DNA of 64,000 nucleotides from Erythroxylum novogranatense (lineage: Eukaryota; Streptophyta; Magnoliopsida; Malpighiales; Erythroxylaceae). Made by a program: the position numbers and the translations under genes. The notes beneath the pieces were generated by a model. It was given only the letters and a program-made list of their open reading frames with translations. It did not search any database and was not told the origin of the DNA. Below, one piece after another: positions 20,132-31,678 of the stretch. Numbering within the stretch: the stretch's first letter is position 1; the number at the start of each line of letters is the position of its first letter. The stretch is taken from the NCBI GenBank assembly GCA_029891385.1, contig CM057228.1, forward strand, positions 24,697,809 to 24,761,808. Reading direction: 5' to 3'.

Positions 20132-22792
20132 GAGGAGGCAGAGACCGCTCCAGAAGTGGTAACGGGTATGATTAAATTGTTTGATGATTGTGTTCTTGCT
20201 TTGATTGATCCGAGTTCTACCCATTCTTTTGTGTCGTCGGGTAGGACTGTGCCTAGGAGGTGCTTGAGCCCATTGGATACTCCGTTGATGGTGAGTACTC
20301 CAATCGGCCAGTTTATTATTATCAGTCAAGTGTATCGAGAGTGTGAGATAGAGATTAGTGAAGGAAAGTTTGTGGTGGATTTGATGCCTTTGAAGATGGG
20401 AGGATTGGATGTGATCCTAGGTATGGATACCTTAGAGAAGTATCATGCTAATTTAGATTGCAAGTAGAAGACAATGCGAGCTAGAGGATGGCAGAAAAGT
20501 GGTATTCATGGGAGATAGAAAAGTCAGTCCGCCTCGGATTGTTTCGGCGATGACAGTAGAGAGAATGATGAGTAAGGGGTGTGAAGCATATTTGGCCTAT
20601 GTGTTAGACACGAAGGCAGATAGAGGAAGGTTGGAAGACATTCCTGTAGTCAGGGAATTCTCGTACGTCTTTCCCGAGGAATTGCCAGGACTACCTCCTC
20701 CTAGGGAAATTGAGTTTCCCGTTGAGCTCCTCCCAGGTACCACGCCGATTTCAATTTTGCCTTACCGGATGGCTCTGGCGGAATTGAAGGAGCTTAAAGA
20801 ACAATTGGGGGATCTTTTGGAGAAGGGTTACATTAGGCTGAGCTCTTCACCTTGGGGAGCTCCGGTTCTCTTTGTGAAGAAGAAGGATGGTTCATTGCGG
20901 ATGTGTGTGGATTACAGGAAGTTGAATCATGCCACCATTAAGAACCGATATCCGCTCCCGCGCATAGATGATTTGTTTGATCAGTTGCAAGGGGCGAGAG
21001 TCTTTTCCAAGATAGATCTGAGATCAGGTTACCATCAGTTGAGGATTAAGGAGATCGATGTGTCCAAGACTACTTTTAGGACGCGGTATGGCCACTTTGA
21101 GTTTCTGGTTATGCCTTTCGGGTTAACGAATGCTCCTGCAGTCTTTATGGATTTGATGAATAGAGTCTTCAAGTCTTTCCTAGACCGATTTGTCATTGTC
21201 TTTATTGATGACATATTGGTCTATTCTAAGAGTGATGAGGAGCATGAGGATCATTTGAGGGTTGCTTTGGAGACCTTGAGAAAGAACGAGTTGTATGCCA
21301 AATTCGATAAGTGTGAATTTTGGCTAAGAGAAGTAGTATTCCTTGGGCATGTGATTTCAGAGCGGGGAGTACATGTGGATCCACAAACGATAGAAGCTGG
21401 GTTAAATGGGAAGCACCTAAGAATGTGGCTGAGGTGAGAAGTTTCTTGGGACTAGCTGGATATTACAGGAGGTTTGTGGAGGGCTTTTCTATGATAGCTG
21501 TTCCACTTTCCAAATTGACGAGGAAGAATCAGAAATTTAAGTAGACTGAGGAGTGCCAGAGTAGTTTTGAGGAATTGAAGAATAGGCTTACTACTGCACC
21601 GATTTTGACATTACCTTATGGTGATGATGGATACATTGCTTACAGTGACGTTTCTAGGAAAGGTTTAGGGTGTGTATTGATGCAAGGAGAGAAAGTGATT
21701 GCCTATGCTTCTAGGCAATTGAAGCCTTATGAGATGAATTACCCTATTCATGATTTGGAATTGGCTGCTATTATTTTTGCATTGAAGATTTGGAGACATT
21801 ACTTGTATGGAGTTACTACTAAGGTATTTACAGACCACAAGAGTCTTAAGTACTTATTGACTCAGAAAGAGCTGAATTTGAGGCAGAGGCGATGGTTAGA
21901 ATTGTTAAAGGATTATGACTTGATGATAGACTACCATCCGGGGAAAGCTAATGTGGTAGCCGATACTTTGAGTAGGAAGTCCACTATGGCACATGTGGAA
22001 ACAGTGTATCTTCCTTTGCTGAAGGATTTAGCCAGACTTGATGTGATGTTGAGACAAGTTGAACCTGATTGTATTTTGGAAAATTTCAGAGTGAGACAAG
22101 TGTTAAAGGGGAAGATTAAAGAATTGCAGGAACAGGATGAGTACTTGAGTAAGCTTAGAGAAGAGGTAAAGAATGGTAAACCTTTCGAAGTAGAGGTAAA
22201 GGAAGATGGATTGATGGTTATGGGTAACAGATTGTGTGTTCCAGACAGATTAGAGCTGAAGGATGAGATCCTAGATGAGGCGCATAACGCTCCTTATGCA
22301 ATGCATCCAGGGAGTTCTAAGATGTATCGGGATTTGAAAGAGTATTTTTGGTGGAAGGGAATGAGGAAAGATGTGGCAGAGTATGCTAAAAGATATTTAG
22401 TGTGTCAGCAAATTAAAGCTGAACACCAAGCACCTTCAGGCAAGCTCAATCCTTTGCCGATTCTGGAATGGAAATGGGAGAAGATTACCATGGATTTTCT
22501 GATGGGATTACCGAGGACTAGCCGGAAGTATGATGCTATATGGGTAATTGTTGATAGGTTGACTAAGTCAGCACACTTCTTGCCAATTAGACAGACAGAT
22601 TCTTTGAATGTTTTGGCTAAGAAGTATGTGGATGAGGTAATCAGATTTCATGGGATTCCGAGTTCGATAGTTTCTGATAGAGATCCTAGGTTTACCTCCA
22701 GATTTTGGAAAAGTTTGCAGGAGGATCTGGGGATTAGATTGTATTTTAGTACAGCTTTTCATCCGCAGACTGATGGATAATCGGAGAGGACG
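20132..22792 (+). pseudogene. pol: Element C protease, RT, RNase H and integrase (5' part)
   Basis: Protease reads IDPSSTHSF: the Gly after the catalytic Asp is Ser, which should weaken the enzyme. [10 protein letters not shown] follows. A frameshift near 20466-20499 leads into RT (DVFP-like region, [46 protein letters not shown]). A one-base loss near 21400 shifts to [13 protein letters not shown], and a Trp to stop at 21541-21543 precedes RNase H ([25 protein letters not shown]). The integrase finger ([14 protein letters not shown]...CQQIKAEHQ) and core ([37 protein letters not shown]-stop-SERT) follow. Element E interrupts it at 22797; the rest is at 43551. Confidence 0.9.
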
Positions 22793-22797
22793 ATACG
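22793..22797. repeat. TSD of element E, left copy (ATACG)
   Basis: An exact match to 43546-43550, within the SERTIRT integrase stretch of element C. Confidence 0.9.
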
Positions 22798-23295
22798 TGT
22801 AACATCCCGTTACTGTTAGCAAGGGTATTATGGTAATATTGGGTTAGACTGATAGGTTTCATTGCATTCACTGATTGAACATGTTACTGGCCTCTAATTA
22901 TAGAGGAACTGGTTTCTTGCATATGCATTTATTCATAGGTACATGCATTCATGATTTTCCGGCATTTAATTGTGAGTATAAATTGATTGGATTGTGAACT
23001 GACTGGACTGACTAGATTGTAATTGATTGCGAAGTTAGGAGTAAATGGACTCGAATGACTGATTTAGAATAGCCTAAGAGTGACTGGTAATTGATAGTGA
23101 TTTATAGGAAATTTTCGGGATATTCGGGAGAAAATGCCCGAACCGGAAATTTTGGAGTGACAGACTGATTGACTGTATAGTACTAAAAGAATGGTCCAAT
23201 GGCAAGGGAAATATTAGGGTTATACTGTTAGAAAATTAAAATGTTGAGCTATTGAAATATAGAGACTGGAATTTGGACTGATTTGGAGACCTATG

Positions 23296-23307
23296 TCTAT
23301 AAATAGA
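23296..23307 (+). promoter_or_regulatory. TATA box of E 5' LTR
   Basis: TCTATAAATAGA, about 500 bp into the LTR, conserved at 41236-41247 in the 3' LTR and followed by a pyrimidine-rich leader. Confidence 0.6.
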
Positions 23308-23689
23308 TAGGTTTGAAAGAAATTGGGGAAAATTGGTCTAAGGCATTTCGTTTCTTCTTCCCCTCTACGGTGATCTTCGAATTCTCCCAACGGTGAGATC
23401 CTTCGATTTTTTTCTTGTGGTTTTCTCCTCATTGTGTAAGGCTAACTTGTTTATTGTGATTGATGAAGGATTGAGAAGCTATAAAGTGGATCATCGTTGA
23501 TTTTGAAAGATTTTAGGGTTTACGGTATTTTTGAAAGATCTGTGGATTGGAGCTTGATTGGTAAGTTTTAATGGTTTTAATGTTGTTATTGATGGTTATT
23601 ATGGCATTTATTATGGTTTATCGAGTAGTTGGGAGAGTTAATGGTGGTTTTATAGAGAGAAATAGTGAAAACAATCGGAGAAGACGAGG

Positions 23690-23935
23690 ATTAAATGCAC
23701 GCCGTGACTGCTTATGAGCCTCGCCATGACGATTTTAATTTTAATTGTCATGGCGTAGGAGAAGAGGACGCCACGGTGAACGCCATTTAATTGACGCCTT
23801 GACGACGTCTTCTTCGCCGCAGCTACGCCTTGAATTGATTGTTCGTCATGGCGAAGCGTGTTTCACGCCGCCATGACGGACCATTTCACGTCGTGGCGAG
23901 GGCCTCTTGGCCGCGGCGAAGGGGACTGTTCCATT
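23690..23935 (+). repeat. Dyad cassette of the E 5' LTR
   Basis: Repeated CGCCATGACG/CGTCATGGCG-type words. A strong hairpin lies at 23844-23878: a 10-bp stem CGTCATGGCG/CGCCATGACG, then AA, a 5-bp stem GCGTG/CACGC and a TTT loop. The 3' LTR version (41636-41860) is eroded. Confidence 0.7.
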
Positions 23936-23991
23936 GAATCAATTTCAAATTATTGGGCATAATTCATGGTGTAGACCTCCGATAGAGGTGA

Positions 23992-23996
23992 TTCCA
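23992..23996. repeat. TSD of element F, left copy (TTCCA)
   Basis: An exact match to 34542-34546. With F removed, the E LTR reads through as in the 3' LTR near 41930. Confidence 0.9.
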
Positions 23997-24590
23997 TGTT
24001 GGACCCCGTTTCCAGAGCCCAACTGATGTCGAATCCCGTTTCCGGAATCCGACTCCTGAATCGTAAAACGTGAAACTTGATTATCTTTTCTTGTAAGGTT
24101 TATTTCACTTAACCCTAATTGAATGTTAATTTCTCTTGTAAATCATGTCCTTAAGACTCTTGCTTTATTTAAGACAAGAATCGCTTCAATCGGAGTCATG
24201 TTACTCAAGATATGCTCCAAACACCTAAATGAGCTCCTACCCGAAACATGCTCTCTTAACTGACCTCTCACTTGCTTTATTTCAAACTTCCTCAATTTAA
24301 CTCCAATTGATACCAATTTCTGTAGCAAGAAATATACAAGTCTTAGGAAGCTAATGGTTCAAACCTCACCTCAATTTAAGGTCGGATGAGGGATTTATTC
24401 CCAAAACAATAGACCATGATCACTTCCAAAATTCAAATGGAATTCTTTTGGCGCGATTCTCATAACTTTTAATCTAGAGGTCTGGTTGTGTTCAATCTTT
24501 CACCATTTGAAAGTAGACATCTAGATCTACAACTCTTATGAAGACCACAAAACCAAATTCGGCCTCTAACAATGCTCAAAACACTTGACT

Positions 24591-24769
24591 AACAACTCGA
24601 CTTATGCTGGAAAATAGCCTATAACTCGACTTATGCTGAACAACTCGACTTATCGAGACAAATAAGTCGACTTATCGAGACAAAAAGGTCGACTTATCAC
24701 TAACAAGTCGACTTATGGGGGCCGGAGACCAATAACTCGACTTATATGGACCAATAACTCGACTTATGA
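24591..24769 (-). repeat. CGACTTAT array in F left LTR
   Basis: Eight copies of A(A/G)(C/G)TCGACTTAT at irregular 12-35-bp spacing. One forms the perfect 14-bp palindrome ATAAGTCGACTTAT (24662-24675). An identical arrangement lies in the right LTR at 32267-32448. Confidence 0.85.
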
Positions 24770-26430
24770 CTATCCTGAACTTGATCCTAACCCTCTACAC
24801 TCTCTCTTGACTTAACTCTAACACCATGAACACTCCTAACCTTTCAAATCTATCCATAACATCATGAATACTTTTAATCCTCTCAAATCATTCATTCCAC
24901 TCTCAACATACTATAATCTCACTTGTACTAACATCATCCTCCTACTCACATGAATTTCAAAGCCATTCCATACAACTTTGGAAACTATGTTTAAACATGG
25001 GAATAAATGGTTGTGAAAGACCATGGTAAATCATAATTCATGCATTTTATTTACATTCAACACAAGTAGCTCACAATGCTTTAGTGGGCATTTCAAGCCC
25101 TTTTACAACATGGTTCAAAACACACTTCCAAAATGCTACTGTTTTCTCAAAATGCATCTAAAGCATTGTTTACAACAAAATCATGAAATACAAAGACAAA
25201 ACACTAAGATCTTGGAGTATGCCTTGAGCTCATTCTTCGAGATCCAGATCTTCACCTGGAGATGGGACGGAAAGTGGGGGGTGAGCTTTCGCTCGTGGGT
25301 AACACGTTTATATTTATACTACTAAGCTGAATCTATTCATTATTCATACTGTTTGCAATATTCTCATTAACAAATCTTATAACTTGCATTTCACAAATTC
25401 ATCAAGCTAACAACAAAATTTCATGATTCATGCATTCATCATTCTTGCTAACATATGCTAACACATAATCACATAGCTGATGGTTTGAAAAGTCCACGGG
25501 TTACTGATGAGCTACACAAGTGTAGTCATATCGAGGAGTTCAAAAAGAACATCCTATGCCACTATCAGGCAAGCCGGAGAAGGCTATATTGGTCAACGGC
25601 ACGTGACTCTGTTGGTGGACTTAACTAACCCACATAACACTGAATTTCATGCATAAAAACTGGACTTTTATTGCCCACTAGCTTAATTTCTGAAAATGGA
25701 TTTTCATGCAATCCATATAGCTGATTTTCTGAAAAATGCTTTTCATGCTTAGCTCAAATGTCATAATCTCATTAATATTCATTCTCATTCAATTCATGAC
25801 TTTATCAAGCAATGTCAAGCAATGTCATATACTATCAAGTTCTCATATAATGGCATTCATACATCTATTATACTCAATCAATTCATCTCCCAATAATTTG
25901 AAAGAACATACTTTCTTTAATTAAAGTAGTATTTATCACTTACTAGCATAAAGATAAAAATGAAACCCACCTTATATCCTTACTTAAGCTTGCCTAAGGA
26001 AACTCCTCTTCTTGTTCTCCCCTTCTTTCTTGTCCTCCTTCATTTATAACAAGAAAAGAACCTTACATCACTTAGGGTTTCTAAAATTGAAAACCCAATG
26101 AACTTTAATCATGAAATTAACTCTAGAATCACTAAACCCACTCCATTCTTAGTCTTTCTAATCCATAACCCAAGCAAAAGCTTAACCTTAACCAAGAAGC
26201 TTACCTTGAATCTTCACTAAACCAAGTGATTTCTTGGTTCAAAAGGAAGCTCTAGCCTTCCTCCACACTTTTAACTCTTGGACTTTCTTCAAAATCTTAC
26301 CCAAACTCTTGGAAAATCACAAACTTAACCAAGCTCTTCTTCTTTTCTCCTCACCACCAAACTTCTCTCCTCTCCCTTTGATTTTCGTTTCTTTCCTTCT
26401 TTTCCCTACTACTCACTTATTTCTTCTCTT

Positions 26431-26440
26431 CTTTATACTT
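26431..26440 (-). promoter_or_regulatory. TATA-like box of F LTR (left copy)
   Basis: AAGTATAAAG on the minus strand, about 430 bp from the LTR start; also present in the right copy near 34104-34113. Confidence 0.4.
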
Positions 26441-26869
26441 TCTTCCATTTTAACTTAAGCCCATAAGGCCTAAGCCCATTTACTCCTCCTTCATCTTCCT
26501 TTCCTTTCTTATTTCCTTATACTACTTTCATTTAACTTAAGCCCAAGCCCAAGTTCACTTCTTCTAAATCCTTTCTTCCTACATCATTTCCTCTTTAACT
26601 TACTCAAGCCCATTTGTTCTTTTAAAGCCCAACTTATTCCTCTTTTCTTTTCCTACTTCATTCAAGTCCAACTAACACATTTAATACATGCTATCTAACT
26701 CATTTAAGCACATTTACTTATTACCTAACTCATTTATGTTATTACATGCTAATTAATTCCATATGCTATTTAATGCTATCATATTAAATTCATGCTAACT
26801 CAATTTCTTAATTAGTCTAATTATGCTTAATTAAAAAATTAAATAAATAAAAAAAATTCGGGGCTAATA

Positions 26870-26886
26870 TTTCTCCCCCCCCCTTA
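26870..26886 (-). other. Polypurine tract of element F
   Basis: A minus-strand purine run (plus-strand TTTCTCCCCCCCCC) next to the 3' LTR start. The G9 run is longer than in sister copies (AGGAGGGGAGAA). Confidence 0.75.
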
Positions 26887-29800
26887 AGAAATTTCGTCCT
26901 CGAAATTCTTACCTGACTCATTAAAGAGGTGTGGATACTTCTCCTTCATTGCATCCAATGGTTCCCACGTCGCCTCTTCAACTGCATGGTTCATCCACAA
27001 GACTTTAACCAACTGAACAGTCTTGTTCCTGAGGACCTTCTCCTTGCTATCCAGAATTTCGACTGGCATCTCCTCATAGCTCAAATCATCACTCAGCTAA
27101 ACCTCTGAGGTCTGAATAATGTGAGAAGGATCTGATCTGTACCTCCTCAACATGGAAACATGAAATACATCATGGATCTGAGATAATTCTGGAGGCAATG
27201 CCAACTCAGAAGCTAACGTCCGATCCTCTCAAAATCTCATACGGACCCACATATCGGGGACTCAACTTGCCTTTCTTACCAAACCTCATGACCCCTTTCC
27301 ATGGAGAGGTCTTAAGGAATACTTTGTCACCCACTGCATACTCCATCTCCTTCCTGTGAGCATCTGCATAACTTTTCATTATGTCTGTCTCGCCTTAAGC
27401 CGCTAATCGATCAATCTTATCCATCATCATCTCAACCAATTCGTCCTACGGTTTCCTTTCACCCGTCATCCCAACATATAGGAGTCCCGCACCTCCCGCC
27501 ATATAGGGCTTCATAAGGAGCCATCCTAATGCTCGAATGGTACGAATTGTTATAGCAAATTCGACCAATGGCAAATGTTCATCCCATGCCCTTTGAAGTC
27601 CATGACACATGCTCGAGCATTCCCTCTAGGTCTGAATAGTCCTCTCGTGATCCACCATCCGTCCGAGGATGAAAGGTCAGATCTTGAAATTCAACTTAGT
27701 CCCTAGAGCTTCCTGCAAACTACTCTAGAATCTCGATGTAAATCTAGGATCACCGCCGGATACTATGGAATCTTAACTCCATGCAACCTCACTACTTCAT
27801 CAATATACTTCTGGCTAAGACTTGCAATGAACTGCTTGCCTAATGGCGGAAAATGGGCTGACTTGGTCAATCGGTCTACAATGACCCATATAGCATCATG
27901 CTTCCTAACGATCCGGTAAACCCATCGAAAATCCATCGTGATCCTTTGCCACTTCCATTCAGAATGGATAATGGGCGCAACATGCTGAAGGTGCCCGTGT
28001 TCACTTTGACTTTCGACACACTAAACACCGCCCACATATTCAGCTACATCTCTCTTCATGCCTTCCACCGTAAATGCTCCTTCAAATCTCAGACATCCCG
28101 GTGTTTGCTGGATGCATGGAATAAGGCGATTGTGTGCCTCATCCATGATCTCATCCTTAATCGCCTTATCATTTGGAATACATAACCTGCTTCCGACTAC
28201 CATTAGCCCATCATCCCTTACTAACACTTCGATCGCTACTATGTTGAATTTCATCTCTCACCACTCGATTCAGATCCCGCTCCTGCAGCTCCTCGACCTT
28301 CTCCCTAAGGATAGGTCTCACTTTGAATTGAGCAAGAATACAATCTGACCGATCCTCGCTTGATCGATCTTCAACTTGGCCATTTGTTCCAAAAAGGCAA
28401 GTAAACCGCCTGAACATAAGCTAAGGATGACTTCCTACTCAATGCATCCACTACTACATTTGCCTTGCTGGATGATACTCTATCATCGTGTCATAGTCCT
28501 CGAGCAACTCTAACCATCTTCTCGCTTCGATTCAGCTCTTTTGCCTCATAATGTACTTAAGACTTTTGTGGTCCGTGAAAACCCTTATTCAATCCCATAC
28601 AGATAGGTTCCATATCTTTAAGGCAAAATCACTGCTGCCAATTCCGGATCATGAGTCGGATAATTAACTCATATGGCTTCAATCGTCGTGAAGCATAGGC
28701 TATCACCCTATCATTCTCAAGATTAACACACAACCCAAGCCCTTTCTCGAGGCATCACCGACCTTGCATACCCCCGATCTCCATTGGGCAAAATTAAAAT
28801 GGGAGCACTAGTTAACCGCCGCTAAGCTCCTCAAAACTCACGGCAATTCTCATTCCAAATAAACTGCTGATTCTTCCGTAATAACTTAGTCATCGGTAGC
28901 AGCTATCATGGAGAATCCTCCACGAACCTCCTGTAATAACCCGCCAGCCTAGAAAACTCCGCACCTCCTTTACCGCCTTAGGCTCTTGCCAATTCACTCA
29001 TCGCTTCCACTTTTCTCTGATCAACATGGATCCCATTCTTGGAAATCACATGTCCAAGGAAAACTACTTCACGCGCCAAAATTCACACTTGCTTGAATTT
29101 GGCATACGACTCCGCTCTCTCAATCTCGCAATACTATCCCGAGATGTCGTTTCATGCTCTCCTTCATCCTTAGAATAGACCGAATGTCATCAATGAACAC
29201 TATGACAAACCGATCTAAGAACTCCGAAAAACCCTATTCATAAGGTCCATGAATGCAACTGAGCGTTAGTCATCCGAATGGCATGACCACGAACTCATAG
29301 TGCCCGTGGCGGGTCCTCGAAGTCGTCTTGTTAACATCGACTCCACGATTCGGAGTTGATGATAACTCGATCCGAGGTCGATCTTCTAAAAGACCTTGCT
29401 CCCTGCGGTGATCAAACAGATCATCTATCCTAGGTAAGGATATCGGTTCTTAATCGTCACCTTGTTAAGCTTCCCGTAATCTATACACACGCCATGTCCC
29501 ATCCTTCTTCTTAACAAATAGAATGGCGCCCCAAGGTGATGAATCGAGGCTCGATAAACCGCTTCTAACAACTCCTCTAATCGCTCCTTAAGCTCCCTTA
29601 ACTCATTTGGAGCCATTACGTATGGTGGCATCGAGATTGGCGATTCAGGAATCAAGTCAATTTCAACTCAATTTCCCTCACCGCAAAGAACCCCGTAATT
29701 CTTCCAGGAATACTTCAAGAAACTCCTCACAACCGAAAATCTTCTAATCGCCCATATTCACGGATCCACTACATGCGCCAGAAGGCCTCACACCCCGGCT

Positions 29801-30150
29801 CATCATAATGTCACTAACAATTTGAAATGATCCCTACACCGCGTTTTCATCCCCTTGAAAATCACTTTCGACCATCTCCTGATCAAACTCTACTTCTTTG
29901 AGGCTACAGTCTAGCTTGGCCTTATACTTCTCCATGACATCCATTCCTAGTATGACATCTAGCCCTTTAAGGTCTAGAGGTAGCAAATCTACTACCAATC
30001 TAGTACCACCGATCTTTGAGCTCACAATTCTTATACATCACATCGATCACTACTTTACTCCCCAAAGGAGTACTAACAACAGAAAATCATCCATAATCTC
30101 GTGGATTAGCTGCATGCATATTCATACTTGAGGAAACAAAAGAATGTGTA
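26884..30150 (-). pseudogene. pol: Element F pol: protease to chromodomain, heavily frameshifted
   Basis: Readable pieces on the minus strand, in order: protease C-terminal half ([20 protein letters not shown], about 30000), an RT start with PPYVMAPNELRELKE (about 29640), RT body and RNase H fragments (about 29400-28400, many frames), an integrase finger with AHNRLIP-like and VEGMKRDVAEY pieces (about 28200-28030), IN core fragments down to about 27450, and the chromodomain (27084-26884) with VKVLWMNHAVEEATWEPLDA and EKYPHLF. No frame stays open for more than about 80 codons. Short deletions rather than point stops dominate, unlike A or B. It could be an old inactive source copy or poor sequence quality. 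Confidence 0.8.
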
Positions 30151-31464
30151 ACCCAGATCAATCAAAACATAAGCTGCAGAATTGAACAATCGAGCCATAC
30201 CACCACAACCTCGGGAGCATTCTGACCTCCTCTCTCGTCATGGCAAATACTCTAGCTGGAGCTCGACCTCATGCTCTTGGCCTCCCTACAGGATTAGCCT
30301 CCGATTGTTCAGTAATCGCTACCTCTGTGGATCGCCTGGTTCCCACTGTCTCGCGTCGCCTCGAGCTTGAGCTTGGGAACCTCTTGTCTCAACCTCTGGG
30401 ACAATCTCTCATCATATGCCCTTCTCTCCACACTGGAAGCAACCACCAAAACCCTTGAGACACCTCCTGGATGAAACTTCCCTTGCCGATCACACCGGGA
30501 TACTTGCCCTTCCATGACTTCTGGGCTCGCCACACTAGAGACTGTTTGAGAAATTACCCAGGATCACGACCCTTGGCAGACCACCACCGCCCATGCCACT
30601 GAGTATGATGAGTCCCGATGCTCCTCTCGAGATCTTTGGAGCACTCACTCCCTTCTGGAAGACTGTTCTCTGTTCTTCCTTTTCCGCTACTCGACTTGAT
30701 GTTCTCCAACTTTTTCACTGGCGCAAGATCTACCAACCTTCTTTGGTAGTCATGGAAATTATGGATCAAGCACCTTCTCCTTTATCCCTAAGTGCAATCC
30801 ACTCTCAAACTTCGGCACTTATCCTCTTCATTCGCCACAATGTTTGTTGATATCAGTGACAATTGAGTGAACTTCACTCATATTCACTCACGCTCGGCTC
30901 CCTCTGTGTGAGGCTCGGGAACTCCCCGCCTTCTCTTGAATGTAAACCTCGAGAAGTACTTCCTCCTAAAACTTCTAGAAACTCCTTCCATGTCACTCTG
31001 GAGGTACTACTTGATCATGGGCATCGCCCCACCAAAGGCAGCGCATCCCCTGCAATAAACTAGCTGCATACTCTACCCTCTCCCCATCCGAGCACTTCAT
31101 CGATTCAGACCCTTCGGTCCTCTTCAACCATCTTCGCCTCTTGGGATTAGTAGTCCATTGAAATCGACAACCCATACTTCCGGACTTGTCATACGCCCTC
31201 CGATCTCTGGAGTGGCATCTGAGATTGTGGTCCTTGGCCCATGGCATGGATGAAAGCACAGGCGAAGGCTGAAAGAACTGGGATCTCTTGGATGCACTTG
31301 AGGCATAGGAGGGGCTGGAGAGGCACTTCATGCTGTACACTTGGCACCTCTGCATCTGAAACAGGGATGGTCCCTGCATCCTGGGGAATGTGGGATTCAT
31401 CCATACTTCCCCTCTGAGAGTCTGGTCGAGATTGTGCTCCTCGAGTTCTTCTTCGAGGCGGCAT
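30151..31464 (-). pseudogene. gag: Element F gag (broken)
   Basis: It starts at the ATG of MPPRRRTRGAQSRPDSQ (31464 on the minus strand), with FIHAMGQGPQSQ near 31240. Capsid pieces include the EGSESMKCSDGERVEYAAS stretch and SLLQGMRCLWW at about 31140-31040, in several frames. A frameshifted zinc knuckle of the CX2CX4HX4C type (FQCGEKG then HMMRDC) lies near 30400-30450. It matches the Gag order of A and C, which share the MPPRRRTR-type start. Confidence 0.78.
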
Positions 31465-31663
31465 ATTACTCCTTTAAATAAAAACCATTTCAAATCTTTA
31501 GTTCATGCCTTTCAAACCAATTTAAATCATGTAAAACAATTTAAAACCAATGATGCATGTACTGTATTTAAAACAATGCTTAGGGTTCATGTAACATGAT
31601 GCATGCTGACTCTACCCTTGAGGCTACCCACTAGGGTTCCTAGGAAATCATAAACCTAGAGCT

Positions 31664-31674
31664 GCTCGATACCA
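31664..31674 (-). other. Primer binding site of element F, altered
   Basis: The plus strand reads GCTCGATACCA where the tRNA-iMet complement would read GCTCTGATACCA. One base of a CTG is missing in a site normally held constant. It lies four bases from the LTR edge at 31679. Confidence 0.75.
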
Positions 31675-31678
31675 CAGA

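Larger units (their letters stand above)
22798..23996 (+). mobile_element. Element E 5' LTR, first part
   Basis: Starts TGTAACATCCCGTTACTG; aligned with 40743-41941 of the 3' LTR. Cut at 23996 by element F. Confidence 0.88.
23997..26869 (-). mobile_element. Element F 3' LTR (left copy)
   Basis: About 2.87 kb. On the plus strand it reads TGTTGGACCCCG...CGGGGCTAATA. It contains the CGACTTAT array (24591-24769), a CTCACC...CCAGGTG block (about 25253-25285), a G-box CACGTG at 25600-25605 and a TATA-like AAGTATAAAG (26431-26440, minus). Confidence 0.9.
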
